From Trogon surrucura (Eukaryota; Chordata; Aves; Trogoniformes; Trogonidae), in assembly GCA_020746105.1 (NCBI GenBank), contig CM036626.1:12480001-12544000 (forward strand): 64,000 nt of DNA. Reading direction: 5' to 3'. Under the pieces are notes generated by a model. It saw nothing but the letters and a program-made list of their open reading frames with translations, had not been told where the DNA came from and did no database searches. The translations under genes were made by a program, and so were the position numbers. Every line of letters begins with the position of its first letter. Positions within the stretch are counted from its first letter, which is position 1. Below, piece by piece: positions 1 through 11,600 of the stretch.

Positions 1-3000
1 AGTCTTTCCGCTTAATTAGATCCTGTTTCCTCCTAGGGGGGCAGTGGCTTTTAAGCTGGAGCTTTCTGTGCAGCTCTAATTAAACCTTTCCTTGATTGTC
101 GTCCACTAATTAGACATTGATGATTTAAACTTTTTTTTTTTTCTGAAAGAGATACTGAATTCCTGATCCCCCTCCTCTCCTCCTTCCCCATCTTCTTGCT
201 CTTAATTTTTCTCCTCTGAAGGGCCCAGTCCCACCCTCACCCAGCAGCCCTGCATTCTGCACCAGCCACCTCATAAGGACAGGGTGGGCTCACCTCTGCC
301 CCACCTCTCTGCCTTGCACCTCCTTTACCGGGTTTTCATCAGCGACACCAAGAAACTTTGGGCCTTCCTGTTGCTTCTACCAACCAAGTCCTCCTTCAGC
401 TAAAGCCCCACCAAGAACACCTTTCCCTTCTCCACTCCTCCAAGACCTCTGCTCTGGCACAACCCTCCCAGGTGGGTGAATCTCCAGCACTTGCCATCTC
501 GCTGTGCCAGAGGCCGCAATGTATCCCTGCCCCGCCCATGGGATTTGACCCACGGTGTCCTCTCCACGGGTCACGGCAGCTCCTTCTCCATGCATAAGGT
601 AACATATTCCCCCGCAGCTGCCTCCGGCACACTCAGGGAAGTTCAGTCCTGCCAGGACCCTCCCAAGTTGAGGGTGTCTCTTGGCAGGGCTGCGTCTGGC
701 CCTTCCTGGTGACACCACCAGCCTTTCCTGCAGGACAGAAGCTCTCTCCTGCTGCTCCATCTCAGGGCAGGGTGGATGGCCAGTCTGTTAATGCTGCCTT
801 GAACTTTTCCCGACACAGAAAGGCGCCGTAACCACACTGCTCTGGGAGTACTCTGAGCCAAGCCTGGGCCAGCTGGAGCCAGGAGAGCCAGCCCATGGCC
901 ACAGCAAGCCACGCACCTGGGGGTCTCACAAGCACAGCTGTGAACAACACAACTGTAGCTGCAAAGCATGAGCAGAGACGAGCCCCAAAGCAGGGCGAGG
1001 GGTGCCTAGAGGTGACGGCAGCAGAATGCTGCCATGGTCACCCAAGCCTAAGCCAGGGCAGGATGGGAGAAAGCCTGGGGCTGCCTTCAGCGCAGAGTTC
1101 TCCATCACGCAGCTCCCGAGCAGCAGCACTGGCCAGGCTCTCCAAGCCACTTGATTAAGCTGCTGACAATTGGTAGGATTTGGGCTCTGAGCTTGCCTTA
1201 AACCGGTAAATCTTCAGGACAGGGAAAATTAAAAATGAAGGAATTTCCCGATAAGCCAAGGCAGCTCCAGGTCTGGCTCTGGTCCTGATCTGGGTGAGGA
1301 GAGGTCAGGCTTTCCAGCCCAAGCCAGCTGCAAGGGAGAGAACTGGGCTAGCTGCAAGCCCCTAGCGGGGAGGGTGGCTGTATCCTCCCACATCAATAAT
1401 GGGGGCGCTCCTCCCAGGTGGGGATGACTGGGGTCCTTTCATCATGAATACAGGGGGAGGCTCTGGGTCTATTCAGATTTTTTTTGCAGTGGGGAGTGAC
1501 ACAACATCTTTCCACACACAGTAAAACTGGAGAGGGAAGGAAGTGAAGGGTCCCGCTGCTGGGGGAAGCTCAGCATCTCTTCTCAGGGTCTTTCCCCGAC
1601 AAGGACCACTCCTCTGTGAGGACAGCTTGGAGGGCTGTGCACAAGGGGCTACTTGGGATCCTCCTCAATGCATCGGGTCCCCTTCTGGGGAAAAGTTTAA
1701 GTTATAGTATGGTGTCCCTTTGAGGAGTGAGTCTATGAGGGTGTTGGGGTACAACTGCAGTGGGGTTTCTTTTGTGGAGGATATACAGACCGGGCCACTT
1801 TGCGGGGAGAATGACTGGACTTGAGCCTGCAGTCACATCTGAGGAGACATCGAGGTAAATGTATGACATCGCTCTGTGGGAAGTGCTGTACTCAGGGTCT
1901 CTTTAGGCAGAGATTTGAGAAAGGTCTGTTCTCATAGCCCTTTCACGATGCTGGAGGGAGGAAGGGGACCTGGGAACAAGCCCCTCTGGAGGGTCTGTCT
2001 CTGCACGGGTACTTTTACAGGGCTAGGGAGGTCCATGCATGGGCTCCTGCCAGTGACCGAGTCCCTTCAGGGGCTGGAGTTTCCCCTAAAGTGGGTATCC
2101 CCTGGGGGTGGCTTGCTCAGGGATGCCCTTGGGGATCAAGGGGGTGCTGGGTAGACAGGGAGACTCGTCCCTGATGTGGAGTGCCCCAGGGTGGTCTGGG
2201 TGCCCAGGGAGCTGGTTCCAAGTCTGGGGCGTCCTAGGGCATCCTTGCGGCTGGTTCCTGACTCTGCAGGACAGTCCTTGCTGCAGGGTGCCCCAAGGCT
2301 GGTCTCTGTCCCAGGGTGCTCCAGGCTGTTCAGGGCCCCCAGAGATGGTGCCTGTTCTGGGGCCCCCTGTGGTGGGTCTCTGATCCAGCTTTCCCACTGT
2401 GTCCCAGAGATTCCTGGGGTTCCCTGGGGTCACATCTTGCCTGGGGAACCCCGGGCACCAGTGGCCAGCACAGGGACCCATCGTGATACTCTGTCCGTGC
2501 TGATGCCTGTCCTGGATGTCCCAGGAAGCCCTGGGGTGTCCTGGAGACAGTTCTTGTTAGGGATGCCACATGGTCCTTCAGTGCCAGTACCCTGCCCAGC
2601 TTCCTTCAGCAACTCTGGTGTTCCCTGTTGCGAATGCCTGCCTGGGAACCCCGAGTGCCACTGGCTAGAGCCAGGCACTGGAGCTCTGTCAGCACTTGTG
2701 CCTGGCCTGGGTGTCCCAGGAAGCCCTGGGGGTGTCCTGAGGCCAGCTACCTGGCTGGATGTTCAAAACATCCACAGTACTTGCACCCAGCCCAGCTTTT
2801 TCGGGAAACCCTGGTGTTCCTTGTGGCCCTGATACCAGTGCCTGGGGAGTTCTGGGTGCTAGTGCTCATTCCTGCCACCCAGCCAGCACTAGTGCCTGGC
2901 CTGGGTGTCCCAGGAAGCCCTGGGGCTGTTTCCTGGAACCATGGCCCGGCAGCGCTTGGACCCAGCCCAACTTCATCGAGCAACCTTGGCGTTCCCTGCG

Positions 3001-3133
3001 GCCTGGGGCACCCGCTGCCAGCACCCGCTCGCCCGGCGAACCCATCGCCTGCCCGGAGAAGGCCTGTTCGAGGGGCTGGGGAGGGGGGCTGTGCAAAGGA
3101 GGTGTCGGGGGGGTGTCCGGTGCCGGTGGGTAC
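1..3133 (-). other. LHFPL4: LHFPL4 intron 1 (partial)
   Basis: No coding exon of LHFPL4 or any other gene is recognisable here on either strand. The interval opens with three TAATTA homeodomain-type sites (13-18, 77-82, 107-112). It continues through moderately GC-rich unique sequence with loosely repetitive GGGTC-rich stretches at about 1370-2150, and ends in a clear 195-bp-period tandem repeat at about 2300-3005. Predicted open frames in it are short and lack domain signatures. Confidence 0.7.
2300..3005. repeat. Diverged tandem repeat, period about 195 bp
   Basis: The anchor TGTCCCAGGAAGCCCTGGGG recurs at 2517, 2712 and 2906, giving spacings of 195 and 194 bases. A second anchor, GGTGTTCCCTG or close variants, recurs near 2415, 2610, 2810 and 2985. 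A weaker earlier copy begins near 2307. This makes about 3.5 copies of a diverged unit that ends about 130 bases from the LHFPL4 exon. It is non-coding; the long plus-strand open frame that crosses it into the antisense of LHFPL4 is a by-product of GC-rich repetition. Confidence 0.75.
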
Positions 3134-3539
3134 CTGCCAGCAGCTGCATCCAGGCGCAGATCTTGTAGACGGTGGCGGTGTTGCAGAAGAAGAAGAGGGC
3201 GAAGCAGGTGATGCAGCCCAGCGTCAGCACCATGGAGAGCAGCACGAAGAAGGCCGCCGCCTGGAAGGCGCCCGAGGGGATGGTGCTGAAGTCGGTGAAG
3301 GAGCCGCGGCACGACAGCTCCCGGCCCGCCAGCCCGCTGCCCACGCAGTAGTGGAACAGCCCGAAGTATCCGGGCTTGGGGGTGTTGACGCTGTCGCCCA
3401 CCCAGTAGGGCTGGATGAAGACCACCACGTTGATGATGGCGAAGCAGATGGTGAAGATGGCCCAGAGCACGCCGATGGCCCGCGAGTTCCGCACGTAGTT
3501 GTCATGGTAGAGCTTGGAGGCTTCCTGCGAGGGCAGCAT
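3134..3539 (-). CDS. LHFPL4: LHFPL4, first coding exon (partial gene)
   Basis: This exon encodes the first 135 residues plus one base of an LHFP-like tetraspan protein, starting [25 protein letters not shown]4 (GARLH4) is a membrane partner of GABA-A receptors and neuroligin-2 at inhibitory synapses. The sequence shows a first membrane segment at about residues 22-43 ([20 protein letters not shown]) and an extracellular loop with [20 protein letters not shown], typical of the LHFP family. A second membrane segment lies at about 92-120. The exon stops at a GTACC donor (3133 downward) after MQLLA, where the mammalian protein continues ALCLVLG. The remaining exons are not seen in 1-3133 and should lie left of the window. 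LHFPL3 is a close paralogue; the neighbouring MTMR14 and CPNE9 favour LHFPL4. Confidence 0.93.
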
Positions 3540-3720
3540 CCTGCCGGCCGTGCGGGGAGAAGGGGGGGGGGGGGGGGGGGGGGCCGGGGTCGGGGAGGAG
3601 GGGAGGGGCGGGCGGCCCTCGGCCTAGGCGCGCCCGCGGGCTGCCGGCCCCTGCGACACCCGCGCCGCCATCTTGGCTGCCGCCTCTGCGCCCCACGCGC
3701 GCCCCCGCCGCGCGAGCGCG
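3540..3720 (-). promoter_or_regulatory. LHFPL4: LHFPL4 5' leader / core promoter region
   Basis: Reading on the minus strand, a YY1-type motif CCAAGATGGCGGC lies at 3676-3664, a position such motifs usually take at or just after a start site in CpG-island promoters. Its ATG opens a short upstream frame (3671-3624, 15 codons then TAG). Between it and the LHFPL4 start lies a run of 22 C (3583-3562), followed by TTCTCCCC and CGGCAG directly before GATG. That segment also looks like a splice acceptor, so the coding exon may begin at 3540 with a non-coding exon farther up. Which is correct cannot be decided from sequence alone. Confidence 0.5.
3562..3583. repeat. 22-base G homopolymer upstream of the LHFPL4 start
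   Basis: A run of 22 G lies 23 bases before the LHFPL4 start codon in the minus-strand leader, as C on the transcript strand. It may be a leader element or part of a splice-acceptor pyrimidine tract. Confidence 0.9.
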
Positions 3721-5600
3721 CTCCCCCCGCTCCCGCTCCCTCCCTTCCCCTCAACCTCGGCACCGCCGCGCGCCCGCCCCGCCCCGCCCCCCGCCCCGGG
3801 ATCGGGCCGCTTCGGCTCCGCCCGCCGAGCTGCTCGCGGGGTGGGGGGGGGTTCGGCTCCGCCCGCCGAGGGTTCGGCCGGGCTCGAAGCGGGTCCCGTT
3901 CCCCCGGCCCGCCCACCCGCTCAGCACCGCCGGGCCGCCCACGGTTAACGGCAGCGGGCCCGCAAGGGAGGGCGTTTCATCCTCCCCCTCCGCGACCCCC
4001 GGGTTGGCGGAGGAGCCCCAGTTCCATCCCGGGGCGGACAGCGCGCCCTCCCGACCCGCTCGGTAGGGCCGGAGCAAGAGGGTGATGTGGCTGCACAGGC
4101 ACGGGAGCCGCAGGGCCCCGTCCAGCACCTCTCGTCTGCCTCGACGGCGCAGGGCCGGGGTACCGGGGCGCGCCAGGCCGGTCGGCCTGAGGCACGTAAA
4201 ATCCTCCCCTTCGGCCCGGCACCCTCACGGTGGCCCCGGAACACGAGCAGGGACCAGACGGCCTGGGGCCAGTTTTCTTCTCAAGGCAGTTAAGGTGCAC
4301 CGCGCCAGGCTGCGGCTGAGCTGAGCTTTCACGAAGTGCTCCGGAGGCCTCGTTTTCTTCCAAGTCCGATTTGCAGATCAGACACGTGCAGATGGGAAAA
4401 CCCAAAACTTGGTATTTCCCTGCGAGAGCACAGGCGCCTCTGGAAGTGCCTCAGCTGTGTCTGTTAACCCCGGTAGAAACGCTACCAGCCGGCTCCGTGC
4501 CGGTGCCACGGCGCTGGCACCACCCCCGCTCCCACCCCGGGCACCCGAGCCGCTGCCGCTCCCAGGCCCGCAAGGCCGTGCTGCGGCGCCTGCACCACCG
4601 TTTCCCTCGCAGCTGCCGCCACCGCGACTGCCCTTGTGCCTTGTGCGTGCGGTCACTCCCCGAGGGGCGCGACCCCTCCTCTTTAACTAACGACCCGCCT
4701 CGGCATTCTTGATGAAGACCCGCTCAGCGGTGCCCGCCACCGGCCCAATCCTGGTTTATTCACAGCCCCAGCTCGCCGCGGCGCCGGGGAGCACAGCCGG
4801 CCCCGGAGGGCCCACCCACGCCCGCCAGGCGGCGCTTCGGGCTCGCACCGAGAGCCAGGTGGCTCCTCGCCCGCCGGGGGCTCAGCGGGACCGCTCGCTG
4901 CCCGGGCAGGGGAGGGCAAGCCCAGGAGCGGGGCCCGGTGGCCCCGGGGCCAAGTTGATGGCAGCCAGAAGGAGCGCGGCGCGCTCCGATGACGCCGGCG
5001 GGGCGGGCGGAAGTAGCGTGTCGCGGTCGCGGCGGCGATTGGCCGGTGGAACGGAAGCGGCGGCGGTGGGGCGGAAGCGGCGGGGCGGGGCCATGGGCCG
5101 GCGGCCGTGAGCGGCGCGGGGATGGCGGCGGCCCGCGGGTGCCCCCCGGCGGGCTCCGGGGACCGCGCCCTCGCCGAGCTCCTGCTGGAGTTCTCCCGCG
5201 CCCAGTACCGCGCCAAGGACGGCGGCGGCGCCGCCGCGGCTAAGGTGAGGGGGCCGGGGCTCGGGGCGGCGGGCGCGCACGCCGGTGGCGGCCGCTGACC
5301 GGTGGCTGTGCGCAGGTGGAGCGGATCGAGCGGCGGTGCCTGGAGCTCTTCGGCCGCGACTACCGCTACAGCGTGATCTCCAACGCGCACGGCGAGGTCT
5401 GCGCGCACTACCCGCGGCACATCGTCCTCCTGGAGCGCGACGCCGGCCGCGACCCGTAAGACCCCCGGTCCTCCCTCCGCACCCCGTCCCGCACGGCTGG
5501 CGGCCGGGGAGCTTCCGCGCTTGCCGGCGGCCGCTGCTGCTCCGCGGCTCCCGCCGGCCCCGGAGAAACCACGCCAGGCAGCTCCGCGGCTAATTATAGC
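3600..5600. promoter_or_regulatory. CpG island between LHFPL4 and MTMR14
   Basis: The stretch is very rich in CpG and GC on both sides of the divergent gene starts, spanning the LHFPL4 leader and the first two exons of MTMR14. The part from about 4250 to 4700 is less GC-rich. No coding exon is supported between 3540 and 5121; the long open frames there on both strands have arginine/proline/alanine-rich composition typical of shadow frames in CpG islands. Confidence 0.75.
5000..5121 (+). promoter_or_regulatory. MTMR14: MTMR14 TATA-less promoter with ETS, CCAAT and GC boxes
   Basis: Three CGGAAG ETS cores occur at 5009, 5052 and 5072, an inverted CCAAT (ATTGG) at 5038-5042, and a GC box GGGGCGGGGC at 5082-5091. 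No TATA box is seen. A short upstream frame starts at an ATG in good context (GCCATGG) at 5093 and stops at 5108-5110, twelve bases before the MTMR14 ATG. The composition is that of a housekeeping CpG-island promoter; the exact start site is not determined. Confidence 0.6.
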
Positions 5601-8600
5601 CGGCGGTGTCGGCTGCGCTTCGCTGTGCGGCTCCTCCCAGCTCCCCGAGTCTCTTGGGGGCCCCTGGGCGAAAGCTGCCGAGCCTAGCTTGTGACTCGAG
5701 GGTCGCAAAGGGAACGGGGCGCTCCGGGGCAGCGCCGGCCCCGCTGGGTGCCCCGCGTGGAGGCTCCTCCCGGCGCTGGCTGTGCTGCGGCTCGCCCGGG
5801 CACTCGGAGAGCGGGGCTGCGCGGTGCTCTGCCCGGCCTGAGGAGGTGCCTGTGGCCTCGCTGGAAGGCGTCCGATCCGAGAAACTTTAGTCTGGACGCT
5901 GATAGGGGCTGGACAGGCGAGATAATCTTGGCGGAAATCGTCCGTGCCCACCATGGTGTGGGGGTCAGCAGGCGCTGAGGTTTCGTGAGTTAACGGGAAC
6001 CGCTTGCTTGCGGTTTAGCGTGAGTCAAAGCCAACGCGTTTCTGGACTTTGACCCACGAGCTCAGAATCACGTTGGTCCCGCTTCTGGTTGCTCCCTGCA
6101 GCTCTAACGACAGCCTCTCTTCTTGATAATTTTCTCTTCCAACAAAACGTTGTACAGTGTTGCAATCTTAGCTGTGTTTGTGACCAGAGTATCGGGTTCC
6201 AAAGGCCGGTGGTCACTGAGTTCCCCTCACAAGTCCGCTTGCTTCGCCTGAGTAATGCAGTCTGCTGTACTGGTGGGCTGGCTGGGTGCTGTAGGTGGGG
6301 GTCTTTGGAAAACAGCCACAGCTGGGAGGATTTCTGCCTAACAGCTAGATCACATTAGGAAAAGAATAAATCCCTTGCTGCAGAAAAACCCAACCCTGAA
6401 ACTGAAGTCTGAAGCTGCAGTTATAACTAGGAGTGTCTTTAGGGAATAGAAACCTCATGCTTCTGCTTTTCCTGTTCTTGCAAGAGGAAAGGATGCTTAG
6501 TTTTTCTGATGAGTATTCAAAACAAGTGTACTTGCACTCGGTGCCCCATTTTCTTCCGAGAGTTTTGCAAGCCAGCAGTGGCAATTAACATTTTAAATAC
6601 TGATTCATTCCAAGTCTTGACTTGCTGTCCCAGAGTCACAAAAACAGACTACCCTTCATCATCCCTCTGCTCCTGGTTTCTGGATGATAAACTCTGTGAA
6701 AGCTGTCGAGTAATTTTTAGACAAATTCGGTTTTTAGTTTCATCACTGTACTCTGTGGAATGATTATGAAATAGAGACTCTTGCATTTCTTGTGTTACAG
6801 AACGCAAGAGCCTCTTCCAGTGAACGGGACACTCCCTCTAGGACTGAGTGTCTTTGGCTGCTTTTCATCTTTGTAATGTTCTTTATCAGCTGGTAAGACC
6901 TCCTTGAAGGGTGCAGGACACTTCACACCTCTGAGAATACCAAGGTTTTTTGGAAGCAGTTCTCGCTTATGCGAGCTCTGCCCTGCCCCATCAGTGTTGC
7001 TGGTACAGCCGCTTCTGAAGCCGTACAGGGAAATGGCAAACAAAAGGGTATTTTTAACCCAGATCTGTTTCCAGTTCCTGTTCATTCTGCAGGGAAGGAA
7101 GAATGTTGCTTCGTCAAAGTTTGCTAGCAGTACTCTGAAATCCAGGCAGGTGAAGAAGGTAGCAGGAGGAATTTGGTGTGTGGTTTTGGTCTTTGTGCCC
7201 CTTGGTCAGGTGCTGCTCACGAGGAGACCCGGAAAGTTGCAGAGCGCGTCTAAGAGCCAGAAGCACCTTCCCTGTACTTGGAGATCTGTGACGTCCCCGC
7301 AGAAGGAGCGGGCAGAGGTTGCAGGTGACGGAAGCGGAGGGATGTGCTCAGTTTCTTTACCCGCTGTCCTAGAGTTACTGTGACTGTGCTTAGTGAAAAC
7401 ATCCAGATCTCAGACCAGGCCACGTCTTTGGTTTCACCTGATGATTCTGTTTTGTGTCTGCGCTCCAAACAACTACAATCATGGTTGTGCATACTCTAAT
7501 GATGCGAGAGGAACGCTTTGGTTCCGGTGCTGTTATGGCTGCCCAAAGAGAAGCATCTCTGCTTCAGGCTTGTCTGAAATACACAGTTGCCAAAACAGTT
7601 GCTTGCCCTTATAGGAAACGTTTCTCTTGCATTTAAAAAGATTAATTCAAGTTTGGGTTGTGATTTTTGCAAGTAGAGTGGATAGGGAATTAATACAGAG
7701 GTAAGGTTGCCCATCAGTATCTTCTGGAAACAAACTTTCCCCTTCAAACACCTGAAAGTTCAAAAAAATAGTTAAGATGTGTATCGTTCTTTCCACCTCA
7801 TTCTCTGCCTGGTGACAAGCAGCGTTAAAGATGTTCTTTTACACTGCTGTTGAAGAGTGCTCTCTTTTCTGAACTTTTCTCAGCAGATTTTACTCCTACT
7901 GGTGCTGCGTTGAACCGCTTGTCAGAGCAGCCTTTCCCCTTACTATGGTAGTCTCGGTACAGCTACGTTTACTTATCATCTTTAGCTTTAGCTCATCTTT
8001 AGCTTTATTGACGAAGATTCTTGAGATGAGAAAATCCAACAGCCGTGACAGACACAGAGCAGGTCTCTCAGGTGTGCGTGTGGGCTTCCCGAGGAGCAGG
8101 CACAGGAGCCTGGGAGAGGGGCTCATGCTTCCATGTCCCCAGTGCAGTGCTGGGCTTCCTGCTCGCCCCAGGTCCCCGGCAAGTGGATCAGACTCCTTCC
8201 CCAGTGCCACGAAGCCTCTCCAGGGAAGTCCAGGGGGTCTGCTGAGAGACGAAACCCGTTGTCTTGTCTCAGCTCCTGCGGAGGTGCTTCTCTTCTAATT
8301 CCTGATCTTCCAGGCATTTGGTTTTTGCTGAATCCCGTCTTCTGGACTTAGAAGCAGTGCCACGGAGCTCTTCTGGTAACACCATATTAAAGCTCTTGTT
8401 TCCCTCTGTATTTGGTTTTTCAAAGGAAACACGGATAGCTCAAGCAGAGTGCAAGATGTGTCTCCTAATTGCCTGCATTCATTTTAAAACAACCTGACGA
8501 CCAAATCTGTACATCATGATCTCTCAAAGTTTTGAAATGGTTTGGTATTGAGAATTACACATGAAGGCATCTCTTCTCAAGGCGCTCATGGGCTGTTCCT

Positions 8601-11600
8601 GTGGTGCCTGTCATTCACGTGCTCTCTGAGGAGGGAAGCAGATTGTGGAGCGGAGCTCCTGGCTGTTTGCAGTGACGGCGACACGCAGAGTTTGGATTGC
8701 GTTGATGGGGCCCATGCTTCTGCCTGCACGCAGTCTCATGTGCTCTCTTGTCAAGTATATTGTGTTAGCATTTTCCTGTCTTTGCGCTTAGCGCCCTCGT
8801 ATCCACAACATTTAAGAAGATTAACTTGGGTTATTGTCCTTTAATTTCTTATCTATGTCAAAGCACTTTGGAGCTGGACAGCCAAAATACTTATGTGTGT
8901 AGGGAGACGTGAAGAAAATCTTAAGCCTCTGCTATAAATTCTGTTTGTTGTTTCCCTGCTTGCATTGGCACCACCTTGTATTGTGTAATCTTTTCCATAA
9001 ACAGATCAATTTCCATGTTAGTAATAGATTGTTTTTTTTAATCCTCCCCAGAATGCCGGCTGCGGGTTGATTGTTCCCCACTCTCACTGATTCTGAAGTT
9101 TAGCGACTTTCTTTTAACTCCCTGCATAAAGTTATTAATTTTTCCTTAGGCCAGCATTGTCCTTCACCTTTGAGTTCTTCTCCTGTTCCATTTTAAGTTC
9201 TGACCTTCACCCTAATGCACATATTGTTGGGTCCTCACTTCATCTGCTCTGCTCACCAGTCTGTGATGGTTTCTCTTGCGGCATGCGCTGTGCCTTGACC
9301 ATGCTAATAATTTTGCTGTGCTTTTTCTGGTGTGGGTGGGTCACTCCTCTTATCTCCACTGAGATCTTGGGTTCTGCATAAGTAGCGCTGGTGCTTCTCC
9401 ATCCCACTGGAGAGTTTCCCACAATCGTATGTGTCTCTTTTTTTCAGACTTAGCGCATTGATCATGTACAAGCATCCAGAGATCAACCAGTTCATCTAGG
9501 CTTTTCTACTGAGCTCCGCTACTGGAAAGGGCTGACTGGAAATTCTTGTTAATCATCTCTTAAATGTGTGGCCGTGAAGCTTTATAGGTCCAGACTTCAC
9601 ATGGTTTCTATTATGTGAGTCTGGACGCTTCTCCAAACTGATATAGTGAGAGATGCCCCTGCCCGTGGCAGGGGAGTTGAAACTAGATGATCTTTAAGGT
9701 CCCTTCCAACCCTGACAGTTCTGTGATTCTATGATTCCTTGTGAAAACTCTAGTCCTCCCTGCGCTGACAGTTCCTCCTAAAGGTTTGTGTCTTTCAGAA
9801 GTCACTTTGGATTCCTATCAAATGTAGGCTGGTGCTTGTACAAGTTGTGGCAGGTTTAGCTTGTTTCCTAAATGTCTCCAACTTGGAACACAATTTCTGC
9901 TTTAACTTTAGTCAGAAAACCAACCAAAAGGTAGTTATGCAGGTGCAGCTGACCTTAACTACCCTGCTCAATCCGCTAGCTGGCGACACAAATGCTCAGG
10001 TGACCAGAACTTTGAACATTGAACGTTCAAGCTTTGATTCTCTGTTTTCTATATTTTTCCTTGCAAAATTATCCCCGTGATAGTGAATTCACTCTGATGG
10101 TAGTGCTCAGCTTCTTTTTGATGGAAAAGTGATAAGGAGGAAAACGGAACATATATTTTTGTGGACACTGGCTTACTCTGCCACTTGTTCATTAATAATC
10201 CCTGTGAGTCTGTGGCACGCTGTTCTGCTGGTACTCCTATCACCAGCTCCTGTAGACGCTTGCCGTCACGTACTGCACAGCTGGTCTTTCAAAATAAAGA
10301 AAAGGAGACAGAAAAGCATCCATGCGTGTTGTATAGCAGCGGAAGCAGTTTTTGAAGAAGTGTCCTCTTGCTTGCTGACTTCAGAGCTGGCTTCTAGGCA
10401 AAAGGGATGGGGATGACAGCCCAGGGTGTCTGTAGCAGCTTTGCCGAAAGCCGCGTGAGAAGATGCCACGTGTACTGAACCGAATCTCTGTCCACTAGGT
10501 TTGAGAGCACTGTGCAGGTTGGCAAACTGCAGGACCTTATCAACCGAAGTAAGATGGCGAGGTGTAGAGGACGATTTGTTTGCCCAGTCATTCTGTACAA
10601 GGGAAAGGTAAAGATTCGTGGGTTACCTGTCTTAACTTAGAAAATGACCTCTCTCCCTACCATTTGAACTGTACAGACACGTCTTCAGTCATTTGTCACC
10701 TTTTCAGATGCTGTAAAAATCTCTTCTTGGGTACAAACGGGCAGCCTGTAGTAGTAGGTAGCATTTGCTGTCTAGGCTGCATAAGTAAATCATTAAGGGG
10801 AACTTCAGGCTATTTTACCCCACCATGTCATGAGCATTGCACCAAAGAGCTAACCTTTTCTCGATATGTGTGTCCCTTCTGAAGGACCAAAGATAGTTGG
10901 TCTTTGAGAGGGAAGGAAAACTGTTGTCACTTTCTGCCCCTTACTCTTCCCAGCAGTGAGCTCCCGTTGAATAACTTTTCTCTCTAAAGAGAAATTTCCT
11001 TATCTGTTCCCTGGAGAGGCAAGATTCCATAAATGGTCTTCTGAATGTGTGGGCTTGTCTGCAAGGGGATCTGTAAGAAAATGAAATTAGATTCTTTTTT
11101 ATGCGTATTACTTAAATGGTATCGAAGCCCTGTAGGAATAGTCTCATTTAGAATTTAAGTACTTTAATTCAGTTTTCTTAGTTCAATTTAGAAGCACTGT
11201 GTGAATAGCAAAATCGTACCTGTGATAGTTTTAATCTACCTTGACTCAACCCATCGTGAGCTGAACCTGCTGACCTTTTTCTGCAGGAGTGAACTACCTG
11301 GAATCCTACTGGGACCATCCATAATCTTATCCATAGGAATGTGGAAATAAGGCTCAGAACATGGGCATTGCTAACTTGGCAGGAATCGTCTGTATTAGTG
11401 AATTGGAGACCTGGAGGTGAAAATGTCATTTTAAAAACTAGCTACAGATAAAGGCGCTTGGGAGTTTGACATATTTGGAGAACTTGATCTGGACCAGGGC
11501 TGTAGGGGAGACTGCTGAGGGGCAGTAGCTTAGACACCAACCATTTCTGTGTAACCTAACAGCAAATAGGCCAAAGACCTGATAAGGGAGAGGCTCCTGG

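Noticed and set aside
1370..2150. Possible short-period tandem repeat with GGGTC/CTTT/GAGG elements in LHFPL4 intron 1
   Set aside because: Spacing between look-alike elements is irregular and no exact anchor repeats; only the 195-bp array at 2300-3005 is clear.
2628..4085. 485-codon plus-strand open frame spanning the tandem repeat and the antisense of LHFPL4 exon 1
   Set aside because: The frame is open because the repeat and CpG island are GC-rich; its translation is low complexity, has no domain, and overlaps the well-supported minus-strand LHFPL4 exon.
4683..5954. 423-codon minus-strand open frame across the MTMR14 promoter and exons 1-2
   Set aside because: It is the complement of a CpG island and of true exons; proline/alanine/arginine-rich with no family resemblance.
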